A program made the translations under genes and the position numbers. This document shows, piece by piece, positions 18,315 through 28,512 of a DNA stretch of 64,000 nt. Source of the stretch: Acidobacteriota bacterium (GTDB lineage: Bacteria > Acidobacteriota > Vicinamibacteria > Fen-336); contig WYBL01000103.1 of NCBI GenBank assembly GCA_011526565.1, forward strand, positions 1-64,000, in the 5' to 3' direction. Numbering within the stretch: the stretch's first letter is position 1; the number at the start of each line of letters is the position of its first letter. The notes under the pieces were generated by a model. It saw only the letters and a list, made by a program, of their open reading frames with translations. It was not told the DNA's origin and did not search any database.

Positions 18315-20603
18315 CTACTCCGCCGCGTCCACGGCCCGCCGCGCACCCGGCTCGGTGCCGGCGACGAACGGCTCCAGCCGCGCTCCGGGGGTACCGGGCC
18401 GCGCCAGGTGGCCCGCAGCGTCCACGGGCACGAGCAGGATGTTGGCCGGCACCGGGTAGTCCTCGATCGGCCGGTCCGCCGTGGCCTGTTTCCAGAAGTC
18501 GATCCAGATCGGCAGCGCGCTGCGGGCGCCGTCCTGGCCGCGGCCGAGGCTGCGCCGCTTGTCGTCGAAGCCGACCCAGACGCCGGCGGCGAGACCCGGC
18601 TCGAAGCCCACGAACCAGCCGTCCGTGAAGTCGTCGGTGGTGCCGGTCTTGCCGCCGATCGGCCGCTCCAGCGCGCGGGCCCGGGTCGCCGTGCCGCGCT
18701 CGACGACGCCGCGCAGCAGGCTGGCCATGATGTAGGCGGTGTCGGCCCGCAGCGCCTCGGTGCCGCGCGGGTGGTTCTCCTCGATCACGTTCCCGTCGCG
18801 ATCCGTGATGCGGGTGACGAACCACGGCTCCATGCGCAGGCCCTGGTTCGCGAAAGACGCGAAGGCCGCGACCATCTCCGAGAGCGAGGCCTCGCCGGCG
18901 CCGATCGCGATCGGCAGGTAAGGCGGCAGTTCCCCCTGCAGTCCGAGCTTGCGGGCGTAGGCGATCCCGGTCTCGACGCCGATCGCCTCGAGGGTGCGGA
19001 TGGCCGGGATGTTGCGCGAGTTCTCGAGCGCGCGGCGCAGCGGGATCGGCCCCCAGAACGTGCCGTCGTAGTTCTTCGGCGCCCAGGCCGGGGAGCCGGC
19101 GCGGGCCGGGTAGAGCAGCGGGGCGTCCAGCAGCGTGGTCGCGGGCGTGAAGCCCTTCGCCTCGATCGCCGCGGCGTAGACGAGGGGCTTGAAAGTCGAG
19201 CCGGCCTGGCGCCGGGCCTGGGTCGCGCGGTTGAACTTGCTGCGTCCGTAGTCGTAGCCGCCGACCATCGCCCGCACCGCCCCGGTCTTCACGTCGAGCG
19301 CCAGCAGCGCGCCTTCGACCTCCGGCTCCTGCTCCAGCGCCAGCTTCAGCGCGCCGGGGCCGTCGTCCGCCGGCCACTCGAGGACCCGGAACGGGGCGAC
19401 GTCCCCCAGCTTGAAGACCTCGCCGAGCGCGGCACGCCCCGTCCAGGCGACGTCCGCGAGCCGCAGCCGTGCCTCGTGCGGGCCGACGCGGACGGTCGCC
19501 GCCTGTCGGTCGACGGCGACCACGACGCCTTTCACGACGTCGCCCGCCGCGAGCTTCCGACCCCAGTCGCGCAGCGACAGGTCCGCGGGCAGCACGCCGT
19601 CGACCAGCGCTGACTCGGTGGTGCGCACGAAGCCGCGCGCGCGGCGGTCGAGCGCGTGCAGGCCGTCGTCCACCGCCCTGGCGGCCGCGCGCTGCATGGC
19701 GGGGTCGAGCGTCGTGTGCACCTGCAGCCCGCCCTGGTAGATGCGCTGCGAGCCGTACTCGCGCTCCAGGTACTTGCGCACCTCCTCGAGGAAGTAGGGC
19801 GCGATCGACGGCGGCGGGCGATGCAGGTTCAGCCCGAGATCGCTGGCCCTGGCCGTCTCGGCCTCGCGGGCGCTGATGTAACGCTCCTCCTGCATCCGCG
19901 ACAGCACCAGGTTGCGGCGGGCCAGCACCGCCTTCGCGTTGTCGATCGGCGACAGCCGGCTCGGGCTCTGGGCGATGCCCGCGATCATCGCCGCCTCGGT
20001 CAGCGCCAGTTCGCCGACCGGCTTCGAGAAGTAGAACTGGCTGGCCGCCTCGACCCCGTAGTTGCCGTGCCCGAAGTAGATCTGGTTGCAGTAGAGGGTG
20101 AAGATCTCTTCCTTGGTGAAGGATCGCTCGATCTGGAACGCGAGCAGGATCTCCTTGAGCTTGCGCTCGTAGGTCTTCTCCGGGGTCAGGAACAGCAGCC
20201 GCGAGAGCTGCATGGTGAGCGTCGAGAAGCCCTGGCCGCGCCGCCCCGAGCGCAGGTTGGCCAGGATGGCGCCGGGAACCCGCCACGGGTTGATGCCGAT
20301 GTGGGTCCAGAACTCGGCGTCCTCGACCGCGATCACCGCGTTGCGCAGCACCGGCGGGATCTCGGCGAAGCGGACGGGCACCCGCCGCTCGATCGAGAAC
20401 TCCCCGATCAGCGAGCCATCGCGGGCCAGCACCTGGGTCACCAGGTTGGGTTCGAAGTCCTCGAGCGACGACACCTGCGGCAGCTCGCTGCCGTAGGCGA
20501 GGAACACACCGAGCAGGGCGCCGACCAGGATGGCCCCGGCGAACAGCGAGACCAGCACGGGACGCGAGTAGAGGACGCCGCCGCGGGCGGCGTTGCGCAG
20601 CAT
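18315..20603 (-). CDS. mrcA: Class A penicillin-binding protein 1A (transglycosylase/transpeptidase)
   Basis: This 762-residue bifunctional peptidoglycan synthase has an N-terminal membrane anchor at about 17-36. The GT51 transglycosylase carries its catalytic Glu in VEDAEFWTHIGINP near 92, with QGFSTLTMQLSRLL and ALTEAAMIAGIAQSP. A central OB-like insert follows. In the transpeptidase domain the nucleophile Ser is in GSTFKP near 468, SRN is in ENSRNIPAI and KTGTT lies near 651. Domain order and length fit PBP1A. The ATG at 20603 has no Shine-Dalgarno sequence. It converges with the propeller gene, six bases apart. Confidence 0.95.
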   Translation of the reverse strand: MLRNAARGGVLYSRPVLVSLFAGAILVGALLGVFLAYGSELPQVSSLEDFEPNLVTQVLARDGSLIGEFSIERRVPVRFAEIPPVLRNAVIAVEDAEFWTHIGINPWRVPGAILANLRSGRRGQGFSTLTMQLSRLLFLTPEKTYERKLKEILLAFQIERSFTKEEIFTLYCNQIYFGHGNYGVEAASQFYFSKPVGELALTEAAMIAGIAQSPSRLSPIDNAKAVLARRNLVLSRMQEERYISAREAETARASDLGLNLHRPPPSIAPYFLEEVRKYLEREYGSQRIYQGGLQVHTTLDPAMQRAAARAVDDGLHALDRRARGFVRTTESALVDGVLPADLSLRDWGRKLAAGDVVKGVVVAVDRQAATVRVGPHEARLRLADVAWTGRAALGEVFKLGDVAPFRVLEWPADDGPGALKLALEQEPEVEGALLALDVKTGAVRAMVGGYDYGRSKFNRATQARRQAGSTFKPLVYAAAIEAKGFTPATTLLDAPLLYPARAGSPAWAPKNYDGTFWGPIPLRRALENSRNIPAIRTLEAIGVETGIAYARKLGLQGELPPYLPIAIGAGEASLSEMVAAFASFANQGLRMEPWFVTRITDRDGNVIEENHPRGTEALRADTAYIMASLLRGVVERGTATRARALERPIGGKTGTTDDFTDGWFVGFEPGLAAGVWVGFDDKRRSLGRGQDGARSALPIWIDFWKQATADRPIEDYPVPANILLVPVDAAGHLARPGTPGARLEPFVAGTEPGARRAVDAAE

Positions 20604-20611
20604 AGGCCGTC

Positions 20612-20617
20612 AGGCTA
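20612..20617 (-). promoter_or_regulatory. TAGCCT -10-like box 8 bases before the PBP1A ATG
   Basis: On the minus strand TAGCCT is followed by GACGGCCT and the ATG of the PBP1A gene, with no ribosome binding site. It has the same arrangement as the other putative leaderless starts in the window. Confidence 0.4.
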
Positions 20618-20649
20618 ACACCAAGGCGCCGCAGCGCGGCCAGCCCGGC

Positions 20650-22701
20650 TCAGTTGTCGCGGTCGCGCTGGCGCGCCCGGCCCGACCCCGAGTTCGAGCC
20701 TGAACCGCTCGTCGAGGACGGCTTGGGTCGAGGCGCCTCTCGGCGCGGCTCGGCCCGCGGCGCCCGCTGCCGGTCCTGGCCCTGCGACTTCGGTTGCTCG
20801 CCGAAGCTGCGCGGCGCGCGCTCCCGGCCCTCGTCCCGGCTGCGCGGCGCGGCCGTGGCGCCGGAGTTGCCGTCGCCGCCCCGATCGCGCGAGCGCGGCG
20901 AGGAGAGCGAGCGCAGGAAGCGCTGGACCTGGTCGTCGTCCGATCGCGGGCGCGGCGCGGGCTCCGCGGAGCGCGGCGCCGCGCTGCTCCCCTCGGGCCG
21001 CGAGCGATCCGTCTCGGGCGTGCGCCGCCACCACGTGCGTCCCTCTTCGCGCGGACGCGCTTCGGTCGGCGCGGGCGTGCGCTCGCGGGCCGGCCGCTCG
21101 TAGGACGGCGCCGCCGGCGTGCCCTCGTCGCGGGGGCGGGTGCGCACGGACGGGTCCTCGCGCCACAGGGTCCGGGTCCGCGGACTCTCGGTGCGCGGCA
21201 GGGCTCGCGCCGGCTCGCCCGCGGCGGGAGCGCGAGGCGTCTCGCGGCGGTCGCGCGCGCCCCAGTTCCGCCCTCCGTCGGCGGGAACCGGCGTGCGCGG
21301 CTGCGCCGCTTCCGTGCGGCCCGTGTCGGCGCCCTGGGCCGACTCGCTCTGACGGCGCTCGACCTCTCCGCGGCGGCGGGCGCGCGGGGTGGGGATCGTG
21401 GTGGCCGGATCGTCGCGCAGCTCGGGCACGTGGTCGCCGATCGTCGGCCGCGAGGTCGTCACGGGGGCTCCGCCCCCGGCGCGGGGCCGCGAGCCGGCGA
21501 GCCGCGGCCGCTCGGCGGCCGGCTCGAAGTCGCGGCCCAGCCGCACGGGCTGGTCGATCAGGCGCTGCGGATCGGCCGCCACTCGCGCCACGTCGACGCG
21601 GCGGCGGGCGACGTCGCGCGCGCCGAGTTCGCCGCGGCGCACGTAGTTCCACGCGTCGTGCGGGTCGCCACCGCCTCCGAAGGAGCCGCGGGGGTAGGCG
21701 CGGCCGCGCGAGCCGCGGTAGTGCGGCGACGCCCACACGCGGTCGCGGTGGCCGAGCGCGCACCAGCCGACGTAGTCGCGGCCGATCGACCACGACACCC
21801 AGGCCGGGCCCCAGGTGCGCCCGGGCACCCAGTACCAGCCGCGGCCCGAGTAGCCCCAGCGCCCGTAGTGGAACGGCGCCCAGCCCCAGGACTCGTACGG
21901 CACCCAGGTCCAGCCGTAGATCGTGTAGACCCAGCGGCCGTCGCGGTAGGGCTGCCACGAGGCGGCGACGTAGGGCCGCCACACGTAGCCGACCTCGACC
22001 TCGTAGATCCACTCGCCGTTGTCCTCGAAGTCGGCCGCGTAGACGTCGAGTTCGTCGGGCAGGTAGCGCTCCGAGGCGTACTCCCGACGCTCGTCGAGCT
22101 CGGCGTTCCACAGCGCGAACTCGTCGTCTTCGCCGCGGTCGAAGCGCTCGGCCAGGCTCGGCGCGTAGCCGCGTTCGGCATAAGCGCGCTCGCCGGGGCC
22201 GAGGTCGGCGCGGCTGCGACCGGCCTCCAGCGCGGCTTCGCCTTCGTAGACCGACACCCGCACGGCGTCCGCCGTCGCGTCCACCCGCACGGCACCGGGG
22301 CGGTCGACGGTGACCAGGCCGGCCGGCGTCTCGATCTCCCAGCTCGCGCCGCGATCCCGGGCGCGCAGGAACAGCGAGCCGGACCACAGCCGCAACACCA
22401 CCCGCTCGTCCGTCCCTTCGACGTGCTCGAGGTAGTCGAGCTTGGATCCGAAGTCGAGGCGGAGCTGGCTGCCGTCGACGAACTGGAACTCGGCGCGGCC
22501 GCCCGCGTCGGTCCAGACCCGGTCGCCGGGCAGGTACGGCAGGTGACGGGTCGCCTCGTCGGAGGCGGTGTCCTCGGCGCCCTGGACGAACACCCCGCCT
22601 TCGACCGTGCGGAAGCGGCCGTGGCGGTAGTCGTCCGCGGCGTCCGCGGGGAGCGCGGGCAGCGTGGCGAGCAGGAGGGCGACGGCGAGCGCGGTTCTCA
22701 T
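20650..22701 (-). CDS. Secreted FecR-domain / DUF6600-like protein with Arg/Pro-rich tail
   Basis: This 683-residue protein has a cleavable signal peptide (LLLATLPALPADA). Residues ~30-170 form a FecR-like domain (DRVWTDAGGRAEFQFVDGSQLRLD, ASWEIETPAGLVTVD). A Trp/Tyr/Gly-rich block at ~215-330 follows (VGYVWRPYVAASWQPYRDGRWVYT and GWTWVPYESWGWAPFHYGRW are typical pieces), as in DUF6600 proteins. The last ~330 residues are low-complexity Arg/Pro/Ser/Glu. The ATG at 22701 has GAGG about eight bases upstream. It is probably an envelope protein; no sigma/anti-sigma partner is adjacent, so signalling as in classic FecR is doubtful. Confidence 0.8.
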   Translation of the reverse strand: MRTALAVALLLATLPALPADAADDYRHGRFRTVEGGVFVQGAEDTASDEATRHLPYLPGDRVWTDAGGRAEFQFVDGSQLRLDFGSKLDYLEHVEGTDERVVLRLWSGSLFLRARDRGASWEIETPAGLVTVDRPGAVRVDATADAVRVSVYEGEAALEAGRSRADLGPGERAYAERGYAPSLAERFDRGEDDEFALWNAELDERREYASERYLPDELDVYAADFEDNGEWIYEVEVGYVWRPYVAASWQPYRDGRWVYTIYGWTWVPYESWGWAPFHYGRWGYSGRGWYWVPGRTWGPAWVSWSIGRDYVGWCALGHRDRVWASPHYRGSRGRAYPRGSFGGGGDPHDAWNYVRRGELGARDVARRRVDVARVAADPQRLIDQPVRLGRDFEPAAERPRLAGSRPRAGGGAPVTTSRPTIGDHVPELRDDPATTIPTPRARRRGEVERRQSESAQGADTGRTEAAQPRTPVPADGGRNWGARDRRETPRAPAAGEPARALPRTESPRTRTLWREDPSVRTRPRDEGTPAAPSYERPARERTPAPTEARPREEGRTWWRRTPETDRSRPEGSSAAPRSAEPAPRPRSDDDQVQRFLRSLSSPRSRDRGGDGNSGATAAPRSRDEGRERAPRSFGEQPKSQGQDRQRAPRAEPRREAPRPKPSSTSGSGSNSGSGRARQRDRDN

Positions 22702-22829
22702 GGACGTGACCTCGATCACCTCCCTTGCAACCGACATGCCGCGGCCGACCGAGGCCAAGCCGTTGTTTTTCAGCGGTTTGCGAACCCGACCCGGGAGGAG
22801 CAGCGTCCTCTCGGGAGGTCCAGCGTCCC

Positions 22830-24356
22830 CTACTTCGGTCGCTGCCCCTCGGAGAGGGCGAGCTCGACGTCGGCGAGATCGGCCCGGGCCGCCTTGTGGC
22901 GGGGATTCAGCTCGAGCGCGCGGCGCAGCATGGTGGCGGCCCGCGCGTTCATCTTCCTCCGCGCATAGAGGTTGCCGAGCAAGGCGAAGGCCTCGACCTG
23001 ATCCGGGTCCTCGCGGGTCACCGCCAGCAGCTCGCGTTCGGCGTCGCGCTCGGCTTCCGGGTGCTTGAGATGGGCGCGCGCCAGCAGCAGCCGGGCGCGG
23101 GCGCGTTCGGCGCCTTCGGCGATCGGCACCAGCTCCCCGAGAATCGCTATGGCCTCCCAGTAGCGGCCCTCGTCGAAGCGCCCCAGCGCGCGGTTGTACA
23201 TGCCCGCCGGGTCGACCGGAGCGGGAGGCACGATCGAGCCCGGCGTACCTTCCTTGACGACGATCCGGAACTGGAAGCCCGGACTGGAACCCGACCCGGC
23301 GATCGGTGCCGGTGCCGTCTCCAGCCGTTCGAGCGCGGCCCGGTAACGCCCCCGGCTCTCGGAATCGGCCAGCACCTTGTGGGCTTCGACCACGCGGCCG
23401 AAGATGTCCTCCAGCTTGGCCCCGAGGTCCACCAGCGCGGGGTCGTGATGGACGTCGGGATGGTACCGCTTGGCCTGCCGATAGAAGGCGGCCTTGATCT
23501 CGGCCGCCGTCGCCTCGCGGCCGACGCCCAGCACCGCGAAGTGATCGCGGTTGCGCAGGTCGGCCCAGAGGGTCTCGATCTCCTGGCGCAGGAACTGGGC
23601 GCTGTCGCGCGGCATCCGCGGCGCTTCGCTCGCGAACTCGACGAGGCCGATGCACAGCAGGAGGAACAATGCTCGGCGGACGTCGGTGGGCGACAGCGCG
23701 GTGGCGCCGACGACCTCGGCAGCCGTCAGCGTGCCGTCGACCCGGGACAACACGAAGCCGTCGATCGCCGTCAGGCTGGTGCGCTGGAAGCGCACGAGCG
23801 GGTCCTGGGCCGGCACCAGCACTCGCGACTCGTCGCCGAGGTGCCAGGCGACCACCTCGTCGGGCAGCTCGCGGGCCGCGGCGGCGACCATCTCTCCGGT
23901 CGTCTCCGGCAGCGGCCTGTCGTAGGGGTCCGACGGGTCGGCGTCCTTGGGCACGAAGGCGAGGTGCCCCAGGCGCCACGCCAGCGCCTGCTGCAACACG
24001 CGGCGGACGTGGTAGGCGAGGCCGGCCTCGACCTGCTCGGCGTCGAGGAAGCCCATCATGATCAGCGCTTCGCCGAGCCGCGCCTGCCCGGCCCGCACGA
24101 TGGCGCTGGCCAGTTCGAAGTTCTCGCGGCTGATCTGGTCCGACTCCAGCAGCAGGGCGCCGAAGTGCAGCTTCGGGTCCGAAGACTGGGCGTGGACGAT
24201 GTGGCCGCGCACGACGCGGAACCGGGTGCGGTGGGCGCCCTCGAGCAGCACGAGGTCGCCGCTCCGACGCTCGGCGTAGAGCTGCCGCAGCACGTCCGGC
24301 AGCACCCCGGGCGCGATCACGGCGTTGATCTCGGGAACGGGCCCCGTCGAACTCAT
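22830..24356 (-). CDS. DUF4388-like / J-domain / TPR protein
   Basis: This 508-residue cytosolic protein has three parts. Residues 1-200 resemble the DUF4388 (PatA N-terminal-like) regulatory domain (RSGDLVLLEGAHRTRFRVVRGHIVHAQSS). Residues ~280-345 are a DnaJ-type J-domain with the key HPD in RYHPDVHHD. The C-terminal ~110 residues are TPR-like helices (YNRALGRFDEGRYWEAIAIL, LLGNLYARRKMNARAATMLRRAL). This architecture suggests recruitment of Hsp70 to a signalling scaffold. The ATG at 24356 opens the protein. It lies on the same strand as ndk, separated by a hairpin. Confidence 0.78.
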   Translation of the reverse strand: MSSTGPVPEINAVIAPGVLPDVLRQLYAERRSGDLVLLEGAHRTRFRVVRGHIVHAQSSDPKLHFGALLLESDQISRENFELASAIVRAGQARLGEALIMMGFLDAEQVEAGLAYHVRRVLQQALAWRLGHLAFVPKDADPSDPYDRPLPETTGEMVAAAARELPDEVVAWHLGDESRVLVPAQDPLVRFQRTSLTAIDGFVLSRVDGTLTAAEVVGATALSPTDVRRALFLLLCIGLVEFASEAPRMPRDSAQFLRQEIETLWADLRNRDHFAVLGVGREATAAEIKAAFYRQAKRYHPDVHHDPALVDLGAKLEDIFGRVVEAHKVLADSESRGRYRAALERLETAPAPIAGSGSSPGFQFRIVVKEGTPGSIVPPAPVDPAGMYNRALGRFDEGRYWEAIAILGELVPIAEGAERARARLLLARAHLKHPEAERDAERELLAVTREDPDQVEAFALLGNLYARRKMNARAATMLRRALELNPRHKAARADLADVELALSEGQRPK

Positions 24357-24405
24357 GGGCAGGGCGGTCCACTCCTGCGGCGGGAGGGCGGAGGCCGGAG
24401 GGGAT

Positions 24406-24434
24406 GCGGGCCTCCCCCTCCCGGGGAGGCCCGC
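24406..24434 (-). terminator. Strong hairpin after ndk
   Basis: The perfect 12-bp stem GCGGGCCTCCCC/GGGGAGGCCCGC has a 5-base loop and lies about 35 bases past the ndk stop codon. There is no clear T-tract. A smaller CTTCGA/TCGAAG hairpin precedes it. Confidence 0.6.
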
Positions 24435-24466
24435 GGCGCTTCGAAGCTCGAAGCCTAGCGGAACAA

Positions 24467-24880
24467 CTAGCGGGTTTCGAGCCCTGCGAAGAAGTAACCG
24501 ATCTCGAACGTCGCGGTCTCGGGCGCGTCGGAGCCGTGGATCGCGTTGGCCTCGATCGAGGCGGCGAAGTCCTTGCGGATGGTGCCGGCCGCGGCGTTGG
24601 CCGGGTTGGTCGCACCCATGATCTCGCGCAGGTGGGCGATCGCGTTGTCGCGCTCGAGCACCATGGTCACGCAGGGGCCGGACGACATGAACGTGCACAG
24701 GTCGCCGAAGAACGGGCGCGCCGCGTGCACGTGGTAGAAGCCCTCGGCCTCGGCGCGGGTCAGGTGGCGCATGCGCAGCGCGACGATGCGGAAGCCGGCC
24801 TTCTCGATGCGCGACAGGATGGCGCCGGTGTTGCCCGCCTTGACGGCGTCCGGCTTGACGATCGAAAACGTTCTCTCCAA
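24467..24880 (-). CDS. ndk: Nucleoside diphosphate kinase
   Basis: This 137-residue enzyme transfers the gamma-phosphate between NTPs and NDPs through a phosphohistidine. [15 protein letters not shown] is the N-terminal signature. The catalytic His lies in NAIHGSDA near residue 115, and the nucleotide-binding region [14 protein letters not shown] is intact. The start is TTG at 24880, with GAGGAG just upstream. The gene follows sucD by 23 bases on the same strand, so ndk is probably co-transcribed with sucCD; Sdh/Suc-linked nucleotide exchange would fit. Confidence 0.96.
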   Translation of the reverse strand: MERTFSIVKPDAVKAGNTGAILSRIEKAGFRIVALRMRHLTRAEAEGFYHVHAARPFFGDLCTFMSSGPCVTMVLERDNAIAHLREIMGATNPANAAAGTIRKDFAASIEANAIHGSDAPETATFEIGYFFAGLETR

Positions 24881-24903
24881 GGTCTCCTCGACTCCTTCTT
24901 CCG

Positions 24904-25772
24904 CTAGCGCCCGAGCGCTTCTTTGACGGCCTGGCCGATCTCGGCCGGCGACTTGACCACGCGGATGCCCGCGTCGCGCATCGCCTTCATCTTCTCGTCC
25001 GCCGTGCCCTTGCCGCCGCTGATGATGGCGCCGGCGTGGCCCATGCGGCGGCCCGGCGGCGCGGTCTGGCCGGCGATGAAGCCGATCACCGGCTTCTTCA
25101 CGTGGGCCTTCACGTACTCCGCGGCCTCCTCTTCGGCGCTGCCGCCGATCTCGCCGATCATCACGATCGCCTCGGTCGCCGGGTCCTCGTTGAACAGGCG
25201 CAGGGCGTCGGTGTGATTGGTGCCGATGATCGGGTCGCCGCCGATGCCGAGGCAGCTCGACTGACCGATGCCCAGCGCGGTGAGCTGGCCGACGGCCTCG
25301 TAGGTCAGCGTCCCGCTGCGGGAGACGACGCCGACCGGCCCGCCCATGTGGATGTGGCCGGGCATGATCCCGATCTTGCAGCGCTCGCCCGGCGAGATGA
25401 TGCCGGGGCAGTTGGGGCCGACCAGGCGCGTCTTCTTGCCCGCGAGGTACTTGGCCGCCTTCACCATGTCGAGGACCGGGATGCCCTCGGTGATGCAGAC
25501 GATCAGCGGGATGCCCGCGTCGGCCGCTTCCATGATCGCGTCGGCCGCGCCCGGGGGCGGGACGAAGATCACGGACGTGTTGGCGCCGGCCTTCTCGACG
25601 GCCTCGCCGACCGTGTCGAACAGCGGGAAGCCCTCGACCGTCGTGCCGCCCTTGCCCGGCGTCACGCCGCCGACGACGTTGGTGCCGTAGTCGCGGCAGC
25701 CCTTCGCGTGGAAGGTGCCGTGCTTGCCCATGCCCTGGACGACCAGCCGCGTGTCCTTGCCGCAGAGCACGC

Positions 25773-25776
<4 letters not shown>
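24904..25776 (-). CDS. sucD: Succinyl-CoA synthetase, alpha subunit
   Basis: This 290-residue subunit, with SucC, interconverts succinyl-CoA and succinate with substrate-level phosphorylation. The N-terminus carries the CoA-binding Rossmann motif [28 protein letters not shown] and SRSGTLTYE are conserved blocks, and the phosphorylated His lies in [17 protein letters not shown] near 247. The ATG start overlaps the sucC stop by four bases (ATGA). Confidence 0.97.
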
Positions 25777-26948
<1,172 letters not shown>

Positions 26949-27028
26949 CTGCTTCCTCTCTGCGTCGCGGGGGCGCGCTGCTTGGGGACCGGATCGCAGG
27001 CGACCGCGTCTGGCGACAGCGGGGGCCG

Positions 27029-27057
27029 ATGTTATCCGGGCGCGGCGCCAGGTCCAA
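27029..27057 (-). promoter_or_regulatory. Sigma70-like promoter for sucC-sucD-ndk
   Basis: On the minus strand TTGGAC (27057-27052) and TAACAT (27034-27029) are separated by exactly 17 bases, and the sucC ATG lies about 80 bases downstream. A second TAACAT on the plus strand at 27059-27064 precedes the divergent lipase gene. Confidence 0.6.
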
Positions 27058-27081
27058 GTAACATGCCCCGAGGAGGGCGCC

Positions 27082-28488
27082 GTGGCGCGAGTGGAGAAGC
27101 GGGTGGCCGGGACGTTCGTGGCCGGCTTCGCGGCCGGGGCGCTGGCGGCCGTGCTGTACGAGGCGCTGCGCCCGCGGCGCGGTTTCGACCCGGCGCTGCT
27201 CGGGGCACCCGACGCGCCGATCCCGCCGGTCGTGATCGTGCCGGGCATCCTCGGCTCGCAGTTGCTCGACGCCGAAGGCGACGAGGCCTGGCTCGGCCTC
27301 GGCAACATGGTCGGCGCCCACGACATCGCGCTGCCGGCCCGGCTGCCGCTGGGCGAAGCCCGGGACGGGCTGTCGCCGGGCGGCCTGCTCGGCGTCGACC
27401 ACATCCTGCCGCGGCTGTTCGGCTTCAGCGAGTACGGCGACCTGGTCGCGGTGCTGGAGAGCGCCGGCTTCGTCCGGGACGGCGTCGAGGGCCGCAGCTA
27501 CCACGTCTACGGCTACGACTGGCGGCGCGACCTGGTGGAGTCGGCGCGCGGGCTGGGCAGCTTCCTCGAGCGGCTGGCCGCCGAGCGCGGCCGCCCCGGC
27601 GAGCGCTTCTGCGTGATCGGCCACAGCATGGGCGGCCTGGTCGCGCGGCTGTTCCTGCGCTACGGCGGGGTCGATCCGACGGGCGGCTCGCGTCAGGCAG
27701 AGCCTGACGCTCGGGCCCTCGGGGGCTCCGTCGCGAACGGACGCTCCTCCGCCCCCGACCCCCCGACGGGCCCGGTCACCTGGGCCGGCGCCACCCGGAT
27801 CGAGCGGATGGTGGTCGCGACGGCCCCCAGCGGGGGCTCGATCCCGGCGCTCGAGGCCCTGTTGCTGGGCAGCCCGGTCGGCTTCTCGACGACCACGCTC
27901 GCCGCCTCGGTGTGCGCCACCTTCCCCGCCCTCTACGCGCTGCTGCCGCCGGCCCAGGCCAAGCCGCTGATCGAGCCGGGCGGGGCCGTGCTGCCGATCG
28001 ACCTGCTCGACCCGGAAGCGTGGCAGGAGCACGCCTGGGGCCCGTTCGCCGAAGGTGGCGAGCCGGCGCTGCGCGACTACGCGCGGGCCGCGCTGCTGCG
28101 CGCGCGCGAAGTGCGCGAGGGGCTGGACCGGGCGCCGGCGACCGCCTGCCCGGTGCCCGTCACCCTGATGGGCGGCGACACGCTGCCGACGCTGGCCCGG
28201 GCCGTGCTCGACGGCCGCGGCGTGCCCCGCTTCCAGCCGGAGCAGCGCCAGGAGACCGCCCTGATGTACGAGGCCGGCGACGGCCGCGTCACCCGCGCCA
28301 GCCTGCTGGCCTCGCACGCCCCGGGCGCCCGCGAGGACGACGACGACTGCGGCATCCACGAGGTGGGCCGCCTCGCGTTCGGGGACGGCGACCACCACGG
28401 CCTGTTCGCCGAGCCGGCTTTCCAGAGCGCGCTGCTGCGCGCCCTGCTCCCGCGGCCCTCCATTGTTGGAGGCCGCCCGCTGGAGTAG
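27082..28488 (+). CDS. LCAT-like alpha/beta-hydrolase (lipase/acyltransferase) with repeat insert
   Basis: This 468-residue protein has an N-terminal hydrophobic segment at about 10-28, then the LCAT-family pattern: [15 protein letters not shown] near 55-69, [16 protein letters not shown] near 140-155 and the nucleophile Ser in [14 protein letters not shown] near 180. The Asp and His of the triad are probably in the C-terminal half ([17 protein letters not shown]). The GTG start at 27082 has AGGAGG five bases upstream. Residues ~200-235 are encoded by a palindromic insert that keeps the frame and is not part of the usual fold. It is divergent from sucC. Confidence 0.8.
   Translation: MARVEKRVAGTFVAGFAAGALAAVLYEALRPRRGFDPALLGAPDAPIPPVVIVPGILGSQLLDAEGDEAWLGLGNMVGAHDIALPARLPLGEARDGLSPGGLLGVDHILPRLFGFSEYGDLVAVLESAGFVRDGVEGRSYHVYGYDWRRDLVESARGLGSFLERLAAERGRPGERFCVIGHSMGGLVARLFLRYGGVDPTGGSRQAEPDARALGGSVANGRSSAPDPPTGPVTWAGATRIERMVVATAPSGGSIPALEALLLGSPVGFSTTTLAASVCATFPALYALLPPAQAKPLIEPGGAVLPIDLLDPEAWQEHAWGPFAEGGEPALRDYARAALLRAREVREGLDRAPATACPVPVTLMGGDTLPTLARAVLDGRGVPRFQPEQRQETALMYEAGDGRVTRASLLASHAPGAREDDDDCGIHEVGRLAFGDGDHHGLFAEPAFQSALLRALLPRPSIVGGRPLE
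27713..27773. repeat. Palindromic repeat inside the lipase coding region
   Basis: GGGCCCTCGGGGG and CCCCCGACGGGCCC are near-perfect inverted arms about 34 bases apart. Between them lies CTCCTCCGCCCCCGACCCCC, which recurs with one change at 51663-51683 and 51828-51848. A smaller hairpin TCAGGC/GCCTGA sits just before it. The insert is read through in frame. Confidence 0.6.
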
Positions 28489-28512
28489 TCTCCCCGGCGG
28501 AGGTCTCCTGCC

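Noticed and set aside
20650..24615. A single 1321-codon frame on the minus strand
   Set aside because: Only the part up to 22701 is a gene. The remainder is a shadow of the J-domain/TPR gene and the intergenic region.
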